Source: Acholeplasma sp. (lineage in GTDB: Bacteria > Bacillota_I > Bacilli_A > Acholeplasmatales > Acholeplasmataceae). From it: DNA of 52,085 bases. Shown one piece after another: positions 36,955 to 45,198 of the stretch (its first letter is position 1; every line of letters begins with the position of its first letter). The DNA is taken from positions 1 to 52,085 of the forward strand of contig DUPY01000049.1 of assembly GCA_012838065.1 (NCBI GenBank). Reading direction: 5' to 3'. Position numbers and translations under genes: made by a program. The notes below the pieces were generated by a model. It saw nothing but the letters and a program-made list of their open reading frames with translations, was not told the DNA's origin and did no database searches.

Positions 36955-38352
36955 TTATTTAGGCTCTGCAGGTGCAGCAGGCATTTTTAATTCTGGATAT
37001 TTTTCTTTAATGATGTTTGTGAAGTTTTCCCAAGCTTTAGCAAATGTTGCTTCGCCACTGAAGTAGTCTTTCATTGCATTTTGGATACCTTCGTTTAGAC
37101 CTTGGTCATAAGGTGAAGCGTTTGACATGTCAATATTTTCAGCTGCGCCAGTAAATAACGCGATATGGTTTTGTCCACCTAAGAATGCTGAACCGTAAGT
37201 TGGGTCATTAGCGATCTTAGTCATAGCTGCTTTGTTATTTGTGTAGTCTTCAACGTCACGAGTAATTTGTTCCATAATGACTTCGTTAGCTGTTAATTTT
37301 AACATAATGTCTTTAACTAACGTTGGATTGTCTGTTCCTTTAGCACCAACGATCCAAGTTCCACCCCAGTAATAACTTTCTGGACCGTAAACAACACGAT
37401 ATTCACCAAATAAACCGTTACCTACTTCTTTTGGTGCATCTGGATCAGCTAGTGAGTTACCTAATAATGTAAAGTTAATTCCCCAAGTTGAATAGAAGAA
37501 ACCGAATACGTCTCCATCTGGACCTTGGTCTTTTTGCCATCCTTCACTCCATAAACCGTTACCATTATTGTAACCTTTAGTCGTGAATTCTTTTGTTTGT
37601 TTAATCCAATCTAATACTTTTTGATCAAGAACTACATTGTCGTTTTCATCAACCCATGGTTTAGAGAAGTTATTTGAGAATGTACGATATGCATCATCAT
37701 AACCTGATAACATCTTATAATCTTTAGCTGCCATTTGAGCTGCAACTTGGTTGAATTTAGTCCAGTCACTTAAAGCTGCTTGAACTTGTGTAGGATTGTC
37801 AGTACCTAATACTTCTCTAGCGATATCTGCACGGTATGCAAATAAACCTGGAGTTGCTTGCCATGAAACTGCTCTTAAAATGCCATCTTTGTCAGTTACA
37901 ATGTCTTTTGTATATTGGTATTGATTAGCTAATGCTGATTCGCGAATACCAAGTTCACCAATAACATCTAATGCAAATCTGTCGTTAGCATATTTAGTCG
38001 CATAGTCTGCTTCGATTAAGAAAATGTCAACTTTATCGTTTGCAGCTGCATTTTCTTGTTGAGCTAATGCAGAATCTAGTGCTAATTGGTATGCATTGTT
38101 GTCATTAGCAACGATAACCCATTTAACGATTGTGCCGTCATCTAATAAGTCTGTACCATCTGTGTTTGTTTTCACATAACCTGGATAGTAAGCTCTAAAG
38201 CGGTCTTGGAATTCTGTATTCCATGCGCGGATGACTAATACATCGCCCTCTTTTTGTACTAATAAACCTGAATCATCGCCATCTTTATTACATGCAACCA
38301 TAACGAATGCTGTAGCGATAACTAGTAATGTAAGTAAAACTTTTTTAAACAT
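36955..38352 (-). CDS. Sugar-binding lipoprotein of ABC importer
   Basis: This 465-residue protein has an N-terminal signal peptide with lipobox VMVAC (Cys at about residue 21). The extracellular solute-binding fold has VLVIRAWNTEFQDRF near the start and many aromatic residues (FFYSTWGINF, ESYYWGGTWIVG) expected at a sugar site. Unusually for family 1 binding proteins it is Asp- and Asn-rich and has a C-terminal PAAPAEPK tail. It delivers the sugar, probably cellobiose or a longer beta-glucan fragment given the downstream phosphorylase, to the MalF/MalG-like permeases. It is 37 bases downstream of the LacI gene, with an AGGAG ribosome site. Confidence 0.9.
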   Translation of the reverse strand: MFKKVLLTLLVIATAFVMVACNKDGDDSGLLVQKEGDVLVIRAWNTEFQDRFRAYYPGYVKTNTDGTDLLDDGTIVKWVIVANDNNAYQLALDSALAQQENAAANDKVDIFLIEADYATKYANDRFALDVIGELGIRESALANQYQYTKDIVTDKDGILRAVSWQATPGLFAYRADIAREVLGTDNPTQVQAALSDWTKFNQVAAQMAAKDYKMLSGYDDAYRTFSNNFSKPWVDENDNVVLDQKVLDWIKQTKEFTTKGYNNGNGLWSEGWQKDQGPDGDVFGFFYSTWGINFTLLGNSLADPDAPKEVGNGLFGEYRVVYGPESYYWGGTWIVGAKGTDNPTLVKDIMLKLTANEVIMEQITRDVEDYTNNKAAMTKIANDPTYGSAFLGGQNHIALFTGAAENIDMSNASPYDQGLNEGIQNAMKDYFSGEATFAKAWENFTNIIKEKYPELKMPAAPAEPK

Positions 38353-38389
38353 ATTTTTCTCCTTTTCTATTTTTATATTTATTATTTTT

Positions 38390-39403
38390 TTACTTATTAA
38401 TATCCTTAACTGTTTTGCCTTCTTGGAGTTTTCCGTTAATCATGATGATTTCCGGAACAAACGTTTTTGGTTTTTCAATTTGATCGACTAATTTAATCGC
38501 AGCCGCACGGCCAATTTCAACACTATCTTGTACATACGTTGTAAGAACCGGTCTTAAGATGCGACTTAAATAAATGCCATCATAGCCGACAACTGAAATG
38601 TCGTCTGGTACTTTTAAACCATGTTTTTCTATTTCGCTTAACCCTCCCATAAGCGAGTAATCATCGGGATAGATAATACATGTTGGCGGATCTTGTAAAC
38701 TTAATAACTCTCTTGTTTGTAGGCCACTGTTTTTTGGAATATGATATAGGGCAGGTCTTACATACTCTGTTGGAATCGGGATGTTCAATCGTCCACACGC
38801 AGCATAAAACGCACTTAAGCGATCTTTTGTTACGCCAGTTAATTCCCCATGTATAAACGCAATTTTTCGGTGTCCTTGTTGATAAATATATTCGACAAGT
38901 GTTGCCAGTCCAACGGTATTATCTGACATAATCGCTGTGCGGTTTTTATAAATGTGATCAATTACAACAACCGGCATATCAGATTCGATTAAATCCATAA
39001 CTTCTTTATCTTCGAAATCTGCAGTAACAATGATGATGCCATCACATCTACGATATCTTGCATGACTTAATAGTGTATGCTTTGTAGGCCCAACAATGTT
39101 TGAAATAAATGTCAAATCATAACCATGCGTTCTTAATTCTTCTTGAATGCTTCCAAGCATCGTTGAAAAATAGTCATGACCAAGTCCAGCACGTGCGTTA
39201 TCAACATAGACAACACCAATGTTGTAAGAACGATTTGTTTTTAAGTTTCGTGCTGAAGAGTTTGCAATATAGCCCATCTCATTTGCCATCTTAACAATTT
39301 TACTTGTCATTGCCTCACTTATTTCATGGCTATTATTAAGTGCTTTGCTTACTGTAGCCACTGAAACACCTACTGCTTCAGCAATGTCTTTTAGTTTTAC
39401 CAT
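38390..39403 (-). CDS. LacI-family regulator of the cellobiose operon
   Basis: This 337-residue repressor has the N-terminal helix-turn-helix and hinge (VKLKDIAEAVGVSVATVSKALNN, residues 2-25, then ARNLKTNRSYNIGVVY). A periplasmic-binding-like effector domain (about 60-330) follows with CIIYPDDYSLMGGL and SVVGYDG. It probably senses a disaccharide or its product and controls its own operon, as it is the first gene before the binding protein, permeases and phosphorylase. It has a promoter and a repeated site directly upstream. The helix-turn-helix lacks nothing obvious. Confidence 0.92.
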   Translation of the reverse strand: MVKLKDIAEAVGVSVATVSKALNNSHEISEAMTSKIVKMANEMGYIANSSARNLKTNRSYNIGVVYVDNARAGLGHDYFSTMLGSIQEELRTHGYDLTFISNIVGPTKHTLLSHARYRRCDGIIIVTADFEDKEVMDLIESDMPVVVIDHIYKNRTAIMSDNTVGLATLVEYIYQQGHRKIAFIHGELTGVTKDRLSAFYAACGRLNIPIPTEYVRPALYHIPKNSGLQTRELLSLQDPPTCIIYPDDYSLMGGLSEIEKHGLKVPDDISVVGYDGIYLSRILRPVLTTYVQDSVEIGRAAAIKLVDQIEKPKTFVPEIIMINGKLQEGKTVKDINK

Positions 39404-39414
39404 TGCATTTCTCC

Positions 39415-39435
39415 TTTACGCAATCGTTTACGCAA
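39415..39435 (-). promoter_or_regulatory. Repeated TTGCGTAAA site at the LacI-operon start
   Basis: TTGCGTAAA occurs twice in direct orientation (39427-39435 and 39415-39423) separated by three bases, between the -10 and the ribosome site. It includes a central CG as in LacI-type operators but is a direct rather than a clean inverted repeat. It is a probable autoregulatory operator. Confidence 0.55.
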
Positions 39436-39439
39436 CTAC

Positions 39440-39468
39440 ATTTTATCATCTAGAAAGTGGCAATACAA
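39440..39468 (-). promoter_or_regulatory. Promoter of the LacI/cellobiose operon
   Basis: TTGTAT (39463-39468), a 17-base spacer and extended -10 TGATAAAAT (box 39440-39445). The repeated TTGCGTAAA site follows within 5 bases. Confidence 0.7.
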
Positions 39469-39516
39469 TACAATTAATAACGAAAATGTAAGCGTTTTAT
39501 TTTCGTAAAATTTATA

Positions 39517-39552
39517 AAAAATAAAAGGCCATGTTTCTCTAAACATAGCCTT
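39517..39552 (-). terminator. Terminator after the ABC exporter operon
   Basis: A 12-base stem with one G-U pair (39525-39536 with 39541-39552) and a 4-base loop precede TTTATTTTTTAT on the minus strand. Confidence 0.9.
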
Positions 39553-39560
39553 AAATCTTA

Positions 39561-41411
39561 CTATTCTAATTCAAATGCTCCTGTAAACAATTGATAGTAA
39601 ACACCTTGATATTCAATTAAATCGTAATGGTTACCACGTTCAATGATACGTCCATCTTCTAAAATAATAATTGCTTTTGAGTTTTTAATTGTTGAAAGTC
39701 TGTGAGCAATTACAAATACCGTTCTTCCTTCCATCAATTTATCCATACCATCTTGAATTAGTTTTTCTGTATATGTATCAATACTTGAAGTTGCTTCATC
39801 AAGAATAAGTACTGGTGGATTTGAAATCGCTGCACGTGCAATTGATAACAATTGACGTTGTCCTTGTGAAAGGTTTGCGCCATCATCTGTCACTATTGTG
39901 TCATAACCTTGTGGAAGTTTTAGTATAAATTCATGTGCATTTGCCAGTTTAGCTGCTTCAATAACATCGTCATCTGTCGCATCTAATCGTCCATAACGAA
40001 TGTTTTCTCTGACAGTTGTATGGAAAAGGTGTGTATCTTGTAAGACCATACCTAATGCACGGCGAAGTGCTGATTTTTTAATACGTACAATATCAATGCC
40101 ATCAAATGTAATAGTACCTGAATTAACTTCATAGAATCGATTTATTAAATTTGTTATTGTTGTTTTTCCTGCACCGGTTGAACCAACAAATGCAATTTTT
40201 TGACCTGGCTTAGCAAACACAGACACATCTTTTAAGACAAGCTGATCCTTTATGTAACCGAAGTTTACATGATCTAAGCGAACATCACCTCGAAGCAAGA
40301 TAAGTTCATTACCATCTTTCCATGCCCAAATGTTTGTGTTTTCATCTGTTTCAACAAGTTCATTATTTTCGCTATATTTCGCATTAACTAAAACAACATC
40401 ACCTTTATCTACTTCTTTTTCTAAATCAAGAACTTCAAATATACGACCAGCACCAGCGAGTGCCATTTGAACAAAGTTTAATTGTTGACCCATTTGGTTT
40501 ACTGGTCCAGTAAATTGTCGAGTAAATAATAAATAAGTTACTAATTGCGGAACACTCAAATCTCCTCTTAGCACAAGTAAGCCACCTAAAATTGCTGCAA
40601 TCGCAAAACTTAAGTACCCCATATTTACAGTAAGTGGAATTAACACACCGCTTCTTGACATAGAAATTCTTGCCGCATCTGTAACATTACGGTTTAATTT
40701 TGTAAAACGGTTAATTGCTTCATCTTCATAACGGAAGACTTTAACAACTTTTTGTCCTTCAACCATTTCTTCAATAAATCCAGTAATTGCCCCAACATTT
40801 TTTTGTTGTGCGATAAAGTATTTTTTACTACGACGTGAAATGTAACGTGTCACTCCAATTAATAAAATACTAAATACTACTGTAAAGATTGATAATAGCC
40901 ACGACGTCATAATCATCGCGAACAAATAGCCAATCATAAGTAATATGGATGTGGCAAGTTGTGGAAGACTTTGTGAAATCATTTGACGGGTCGCATCAAC
41001 GTCGTTTGTATATCGACTCATTACATCGCCATGCTTATTACTATCAAAGTAATTAAGTGGCAAGTCCATCATATGTGTAAACAGTTTTTCTCTAATAGAA
41101 AATAAGGTATCTTGCCCTACACGGACCATAATTCTTAAGTGAATGTATGTAAATGTAATATTAATTAGATAGAAACCTGCCATAATTAAGACTAAACGAA
41201 TAATATTCGTAAAGTCGCTACTATTTTCTTTAAACAGCCTTACGGCTTCGTCTAAGACGTTTTGGATCGTTGACATCCCTTGCACGTTTGCGAATGTTGC
41301 TGTTAACATAAAAAGCAATACAAAGATAATTTTAAATTTATGTTCTTTAAATACAAGTTTTAATAAGCGAAGGAAAGTACCTTTTTTGGCAGTTTTTTTA
41401 ACGTTTGTCAT
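39561..41411 (-). CDS. ABC exporter half-transporter, canonical catalytic site
   Basis: This 616-residue protein has a six-helix transmembrane domain (about 15-325) fused to a nucleotide-binding domain (about 380-610). Walker A is GSTGAGKTT, the signature is LSQGQRQ and Walker B is PVLILDEATSSID with the catalytic glutamate, followed by the IAHRLSTI switch. It is the intact partner of a heterodimeric exporter resembling LmrCD, YheIH or TM287/288, which export drugs or lipids. Its start is one base after the partner's stop. The extra 40 residues before the ATPase domain (NENTNIWAWKDGNELILL) are an uncommon insertion. Confidence 0.92.
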   Translation of the reverse strand: MTNVKKTAKKGTFLRLLKLVFKEHKFKIIFVLLFMLTATFANVQGMSTIQNVLDEAVRLFKENSSDFTNIIRLVLIMAGFYLINITFTYIHLRIMVRVGQDTLFSIREKLFTHMMDLPLNYFDSNKHGDVMSRYTNDVDATRQMISQSLPQLATSILLMIGYLFAMIMTSWLLSIFTVVFSILLIGVTRYISRRSKKYFIAQQKNVGAITGFIEEMVEGQKVVKVFRYEDEAINRFTKLNRNVTDAARISMSRSGVLIPLTVNMGYLSFAIAAILGGLLVLRGDLSVPQLVTYLLFTRQFTGPVNQMGQQLNFVQMALAGAGRIFEVLDLEKEVDKGDVVLVNAKYSENNELVETDENTNIWAWKDGNELILLRGDVRLDHVNFGYIKDQLVLKDVSVFAKPGQKIAFVGSTGAGKTTITNLINRFYEVNSGTITFDGIDIVRIKKSALRRALGMVLQDTHLFHTTVRENIRYGRLDATDDDVIEAAKLANAHEFILKLPQGYDTIVTDDGANLSQGQRQLLSIARAAISNPPVLILDEATSSIDTYTEKLIQDGMDKLMEGRTVFVIAHRLSTIKNSKAIIILEDGRIIERGNHYDLIEYQGVYYQLFTGAFELE

Positions 41412-41412
41412 C

Positions 41413-43161
41413 TTACTCTACCTCCTTAGCTTTATTTTGTGCATCGTAGATAGTACGATACATCTCGTTATTTGCATATAGTTCATTATGTTTACCTAAT
41501 GCACTAATACCATTTTCGTCCATGATGATAATAATATCTGCTTTTTCGATCGATGACAATCTTTGACTAATAACAACTTTTGTCATATCTGGCGTTTCAT
41601 TTTGAAGCGATTGTCTTATTTTAGCGTCTGTCTTCGTATCAACAGCACTTGTTGAATCATCTAAAATTAAAATTTTCGGATTTGCAATCAATGCACGTGC
41701 AATCGTAAGTCTTTGACGTTGACCACCACTGACGTTAACGCCGCCTTGTTCAATCCAAGTATCAAGTTTTTTCTCCGTTTTCATAACAAAATCATATGCC
41801 TGAGCTTTTTTTAATGCATCGATAATTTCTTCATCGGTTGCATCTTTTTTACCCCATTGGATATTTTCTCGTATTGTGCCACTGAATAAAACATTTTTTT
41901 GCAATACTAGAATTACTTCTTTTCTTAAGGACTCTAAACTGTATTGCTTAATATCTTCGCCACCAACATAAATTGAACCTTCAGTTGTATCGTATAAACG
42001 GGCAAGCAATTGAACGAGTGTTGATTTACCTGTTCCTGTTGAACCGAAAATACCAACAAATGATCCGCTTGGTACATCTAGGTTAATGTTTTGTAATACG
42101 TTTTTTTGACTACCTCTATATTTAAATGAAACATTATCAAATTTAAATGAACCATCCTTAACTAGATCAATTGGATTTTCAACTTCTGTTAAAAGTGGTA
42201 CTTCATTTAAAACTTCATTAATTCTTTCAACAGATGCTCTTGACATTGTAAACATTAAGAACACTTGACTAATCATCATTAAACTAAATAATACTTGGTT
42301 AATGTATGTAATTGTATTTGCAAATTGACCCTCAGTTAACGTTTCTGACACAATCATTTTCGATCCGATAAAGCCAATAAGTACAAAACTTACGCCGATT
42401 GCAAACTGCATAAGCGGGTTATTAAAGATAACAATTTTTTCAGCTCGAATAGCAATATCTTGTACATCTTTCGCAGCTTTCTTAAAGCGTTTAACTTCAT
42501 AATCTTCGCGAACATACGATTTAACTGTACGAATACCAATTAAATCTTCTTGAATGGTTAAATTTAAATTATCAATTCTACCAAACATTTGCATAAAATA
42601 TTTATGCGCGCGTGTCATAATGAAATAAAAACCAACAATTAATATCGGAACAACAATTAAAAGCACCATTGCAAGTTTACCTGCAAAAATTGAGATTGTT
42701 GCTATTGAGAAAATAAATAGCATCGGTGCTCTTAAGGCAACCCTTAACACCATATTTGTTGATTGAACAAGCATTGTTGTATCCATTGTAATTCTTGTTA
42801 TTAGACTTGATGTTTTAAAATTATCAATATTTTCAAATGAATACGTTTGAATTTTTTCAAACTGTGCTTGGCGTAAGTTGTTACCAAACTCGGTAGCTAC
42901 TTTCGCGCCAACACGTGTAACTAAAACACCGAAGATAAGCGCGATAATCGCTGATACGATCATCAAACCACCATACATGAAAATAATATTTTTATCTGGA
43001 ACAACATTTCCAAACGCATCTTTAGCATTAATACCGTCGTCAATTAATTTAGACATAAATACAGGAATTAAAATTTCAAATAATACTTCAATAATGACAT
43101 ATATTGGAATTTTAATTAAATCTTTTTTTAGTGGTTTAAAGTATTTTAACAAGTTCTTCAT
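41413..43161 (-). CDS. ABC exporter half-transporter, degenerate catalytic site
   Basis: This 582-residue protein is the partner of the previous gene. The six-helix domain occupies about 1-310 and the nucleotide-binding domain about 335-575. Walker A is GSTGTGKST, the signature is VSGGQRQ, and Walker B ends ILILDDSTSAVD, with Asp replacing the catalytic Glu, and the switch histidine region reads ISQRLSS with Gln in place of His. Such one-sided degeneracy is the rule for heterodimeric exporters, leaving one active and one degenerate ATP site. It overlaps the MarR gene stop by 4 bases, so expression is coupled to the regulator. Confidence 0.92.
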   Translation of the reverse strand: MKNLLKYFKPLKKDLIKIPIYVIIEVLFEILIPVFMSKLIDDGINAKDAFGNVVPDKNIIFMYGGLMIVSAIIALIFGVLVTRVGAKVATEFGNNLRQAQFEKIQTYSFENIDNFKTSSLITRITMDTTMLVQSTNMVLRVALRAPMLFIFSIATISIFAGKLAMVLLIVVPILIVGFYFIMTRAHKYFMQMFGRIDNLNLTIQEDLIGIRTVKSYVREDYEVKRFKKAAKDVQDIAIRAEKIVIFNNPLMQFAIGVSFVLIGFIGSKMIVSETLTEGQFANTITYINQVLFSLMMISQVFLMFTMSRASVERINEVLNEVPLLTEVENPIDLVKDGSFKFDNVSFKYRGSQKNVLQNINLDVPSGSFVGIFGSTGTGKSTLVQLLARLYDTTEGSIYVGGEDIKQYSLESLRKEVILVLQKNVLFSGTIRENIQWGKKDATDEEIIDALKKAQAYDFVMKTEKKLDTWIEQGGVNVSGGQRQRLTIARALIANPKILILDDSTSAVDTKTDAKIRQSLQNETPDMTKVVISQRLSSIEKADIIIIMDENGISALGKHNELYANNEMYRTIYDAQNKAKEVE

Positions 43162-43595
43162 TTTGTCTCCTCCTCATCTAGCCATTTATCTATTTTACTT
43201 GTAATTTTTGAAAATACTTTTCGTTCTGATTCAGTTAGCAATTGATAGATATCATTTTCTAACTGTGTAATCGTCTCGATAGCTTTAAGTGCCATTTTTT
43301 CACCAGTATCAGTTAAAATAATACGGCGTTTTCTACGATCAAGTTCTGACTCAATACGTTGAATGTATCCGCTGTTTACAAGCACATCAATCATGCCAGT
43401 AACTGTCCCTCCACGAATTTGAAAAGCTTGTTCTAAATCCTTTTGATAAGTCACTTCGTCTTTTTTATGATATAAGTATGTTAATATGCGCGATTGTCCC
43501 GCATATAAACCATTGATTGAATGTTTTTTGTCTAGCAGTCGTTTCAGTTTATTTGTTAGAATAAACATCTCTTTTGCCATTTGTTTTCTTTCCAT
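43158..43595 (-). CDS. MarR-family regulator of the ABC exporter
   Basis: This 145-residue winged-helix regulator has the DNA-binding part at about residues 45-110 (TYQKDLEQAFQIRGGTVTGMIDVLVNSGYIQRIESELDRRKRRIILTDTGE). The DxRKRRI-type beta-wing is standard, here DRRKRRI. Its helical ends dimerise. It probably represses its own promoter and the two exporter genes, since a perfect palindrome overlaps the start of transcription. It is the first gene of the three-gene operon and its stop overlaps the next start. Confidence 0.92.
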   Translation of the reverse strand: MERKQMAKEMFILTNKLKRLLDKKHSINGLYAGQSRILTYLYHKKDEVTYQKDLEQAFQIRGGTVTGMIDVLVNSGYIQRIESELDRRKRRIILTDTGEKMALKAIETITQLENDIYQLLTESERKVFSKITSKIDKWLDEEETK

Positions 43596-43610
43596 GAAAT
43601 ACCTCCTATT

Positions 43611-43656
43611 TAGTTAGGTTCCTAACTATTATAGATGTTTTTCAAATGTTTGTAAA
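43611..43656 (-). promoter_or_regulatory. Promoter and MarR operator palindrome
   Basis: TTTACA (43651-43656), a 17-base spacer and TATAAT (43628-43633) form the promoter. TAGTTAGGTTCCTAACTA (43611-43628) is an 18-base inverted repeat starting at the last base of the -10, well placed for autorepression. Confidence 0.8.
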
Positions 43657-43725
43657 CTGTTAAGCAATACTTTTTTAATGAAAACGGTTTTAGTAATTTT
43701 ACATTGACTATTATAAAATTTTACA

Positions 43726-43768
43726 TACAAAAAAAGACCCTAATTTTACATATTTTTTAAGGTCTTTT
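43726..43768 (-). terminator. Terminator after the Pr6Pr-like gene
   Basis: AAAAGACC (43732-43739) pairs with GGTCTTTT (43761-43768) around a 21-base AT-rich loop and is followed by further T on the minus strand. The long loop makes it less certain than the others. Confidence 0.6.
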
Positions 43769-43778
43769 CAGTCTTTTT

Positions 43779-44417
43779 TTATTTTAATAAGTATTTTGAA
43801 ATGAACTTACTCACTTTTTGTTTAACGAATAAAATAAGTATATCAAAGATTATAATAAGCGGCATCATAATCACTAACGTTATTTTTAATACTTCACCTA
43901 AACCATTTAGAGATACATCTAAAAAAGGGTATGCATAAAAACCTGTAAACGGACCTGTGGCTAGTATGATTATAAAATAAAGTAGTGGGTGAATCAGTCC
44001 TACCCATAATTTTTTATACGTAACATTTTCATTAACGAAAATTAAATAATAGAACACAAAATAGATAGGATTAAAAGTATGAACTAAAAAATTTAAGAAA
44101 TTATTTAAATCGTAAATTGTAACTACTGTTGATGGTATCATTAAATCTGTCAACAACAAATGATAAACAACACCGGTTATACCAATACTAAGCATGCCAA
44201 TGAAACTTATGTACTTGAATAACTTATGATTTTCCTTCTTAAAATAAATCATTATAAAAATAAGAAACAAAATAAGGTTGCTTTGGTTTGTAAAATAGCG
44301 TAAAGATGTTAAACTTGTATATGCGAGCGCATTAATTACAGCTACGCCTGTAAATATCAAACCAATCAAACTGAACATTCGTTTATATGTTAAAAGTTTT
44401 TTCATTGAACGTTTCAT
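43779..44417 (-). CDS. Pr6Pr-family membrane protein
   Basis: This 212-residue protein has six predicted membrane helices. The family-typical segment YFTNQSNLILFL (about residues 40-52) and HTFNPIYFVFYY (about 112-124) point to the Pr6Pr (FAR-17a/AIG1-like) group. No enzymatic role is known for most bacterial members. Relatives in animals hydrolyse fatty-acid esters of hydroxy fatty acids using conserved Thr and His, and a Thr and His occur here in similar positions, but that is only suggestive. It is monocistronic, with an extended -10 (TGTTATAAT) overlapping the divergent yaaA promoter. Confidence 0.72.
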   Translation of the reverse strand: MKRSMKKLLTYKRMFSLIGLIFTGVAVINALAYTSLTSLRYFTNQSNLILFLIFIMIYFKKENHKLFKYISFIGMLSIGITGVVYHLLLTDLMIPSTVVTIYDLNNFLNFLVHTFNPIYFVFYYLIFVNENVTYKKLWVGLIHPLLYFIIILATGPFTGFYAYPFLDVSLNGLGEVLKITLVIMMPLIIIFDILILFVKQKVSKFISKYLLK

Positions 44418-44444
44418 ATGCCTTTCCTTATATTAATTGATACT

Positions 44445-44452
44445 ATTATAAC
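44445..44452. promoter_or_regulatory. Overlapping divergent -10 boxes of Pr6Pr-like gene and yaaA
   Basis: TATAAT on the minus strand (44445-44450, with TG extension) and TATAAC on the plus strand (44447-44452) overlap. Expression of the two genes may therefore exclude each other. No convincing -35 was found for either. Confidence 0.4.
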
Positions 44453-44492
44453 ATAACACACATTCAACAGATACTTATACAGAGGGAGTTCT

Positions 44493-45170
44493 ATGATTAT
44501 TTTCATTTCACCAAGCAAGACCTTTTCAAATGTTATAGATGACAGTAACTTAACCTGTCTTTTTGAGACTAAAACAAATAAATTATTACTTAAATTAAAA
44601 GCGATGACTATAGAAGAAATTACACAAACATTTAAACTTAGCGATAAACTTTCTAAAGATGTTTTTGATTACTATCAAAACCCAAAATATGGAAAAGCTA
44701 TCGAATTATATCATGGGGTACAGTATAAAGCATTAGATTATAAATCTATTAGACATTCAACCAATACCTTATATATTATGTCCGCATTATATGGACTACT
44801 TCGCCCTGATATGTATATTCAAAAGTATCGTTTAGATTTTTTTCATCATCCGTTTAAAAACCTTTATGAATATTGGCAAAAAGATATTGAAGATTATTTA
44901 TCCAAACATCATTTAAATGAGATGTTTATAAATCTAGCTAGTGAGGAGTTTGGTAGTTTAATCAAAAACTTAGAAAATGTATATACGATTCAATTTACAA
45001 GTAATAAACGCTTAAGTAGTGTTTTATTAAAACAAGTTCGTGGTATGTTTGCTCGATTACTTTTAAATAGCAATGCTAAAACATTAGCAGATATCAAAGC
45101 GATAAATGCTCTTGGATTTGTTTATAAAGATATCATTGATAAAGATATCATCTTTTATCTGAAGCAATAA
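44493..45170 (+). CDS. yaaA: Peroxide stress protein YaaA
   Basis: This 225-residue protein of the YaaA/DUF328 (UPF0246) family starts MIIFISPSKTF, the family hallmark. Further conserved parts are YHGVQYKALDY and YIMSALYGLLRPDMYIQKYRLDF, with INLASEEF later. In E. coli YaaA lowers free iron and protects DNA during peroxide stress. The protein is 20-30 residues shorter than the E. coli form, with losses in loops rather than at the ends. GAGGGAG precedes the ATG. A bidirectional terminator directly follows. Confidence 0.92.
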   Translation: MIIFISPSKTFSNVIDDSNLTCLFETKTNKLLLKLKAMTIEEITQTFKLSDKLSKDVFDYYQNPKYGKAIELYHGVQYKALDYKSIRHSTNTLYIMSALYGLLRPDMYIQKYRLDFFHHPFKNLYEYWQKDIEDYLSKHHLNEMFINLASEEFGSLIKNLENVYTIQFTSNKRLSSVLLKQVRGMFARLLLNSNAKTLADIKAINALGFVYKDIIDKDIIFYLKQ

Positions 45171-45198
45171 AAAATGGAACTTGATGTTCCATTTTTTT
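45171..45198. terminator. Bidirectional terminator between yaaA and the HAAS gene
   Basis: AAAATGGAAC and GTTCCATTTT pair perfectly around 5 bases. There is a T-run on the plus side and an A-run that serves the minus strand, so it ends both converging genes. Confidence 0.9.
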
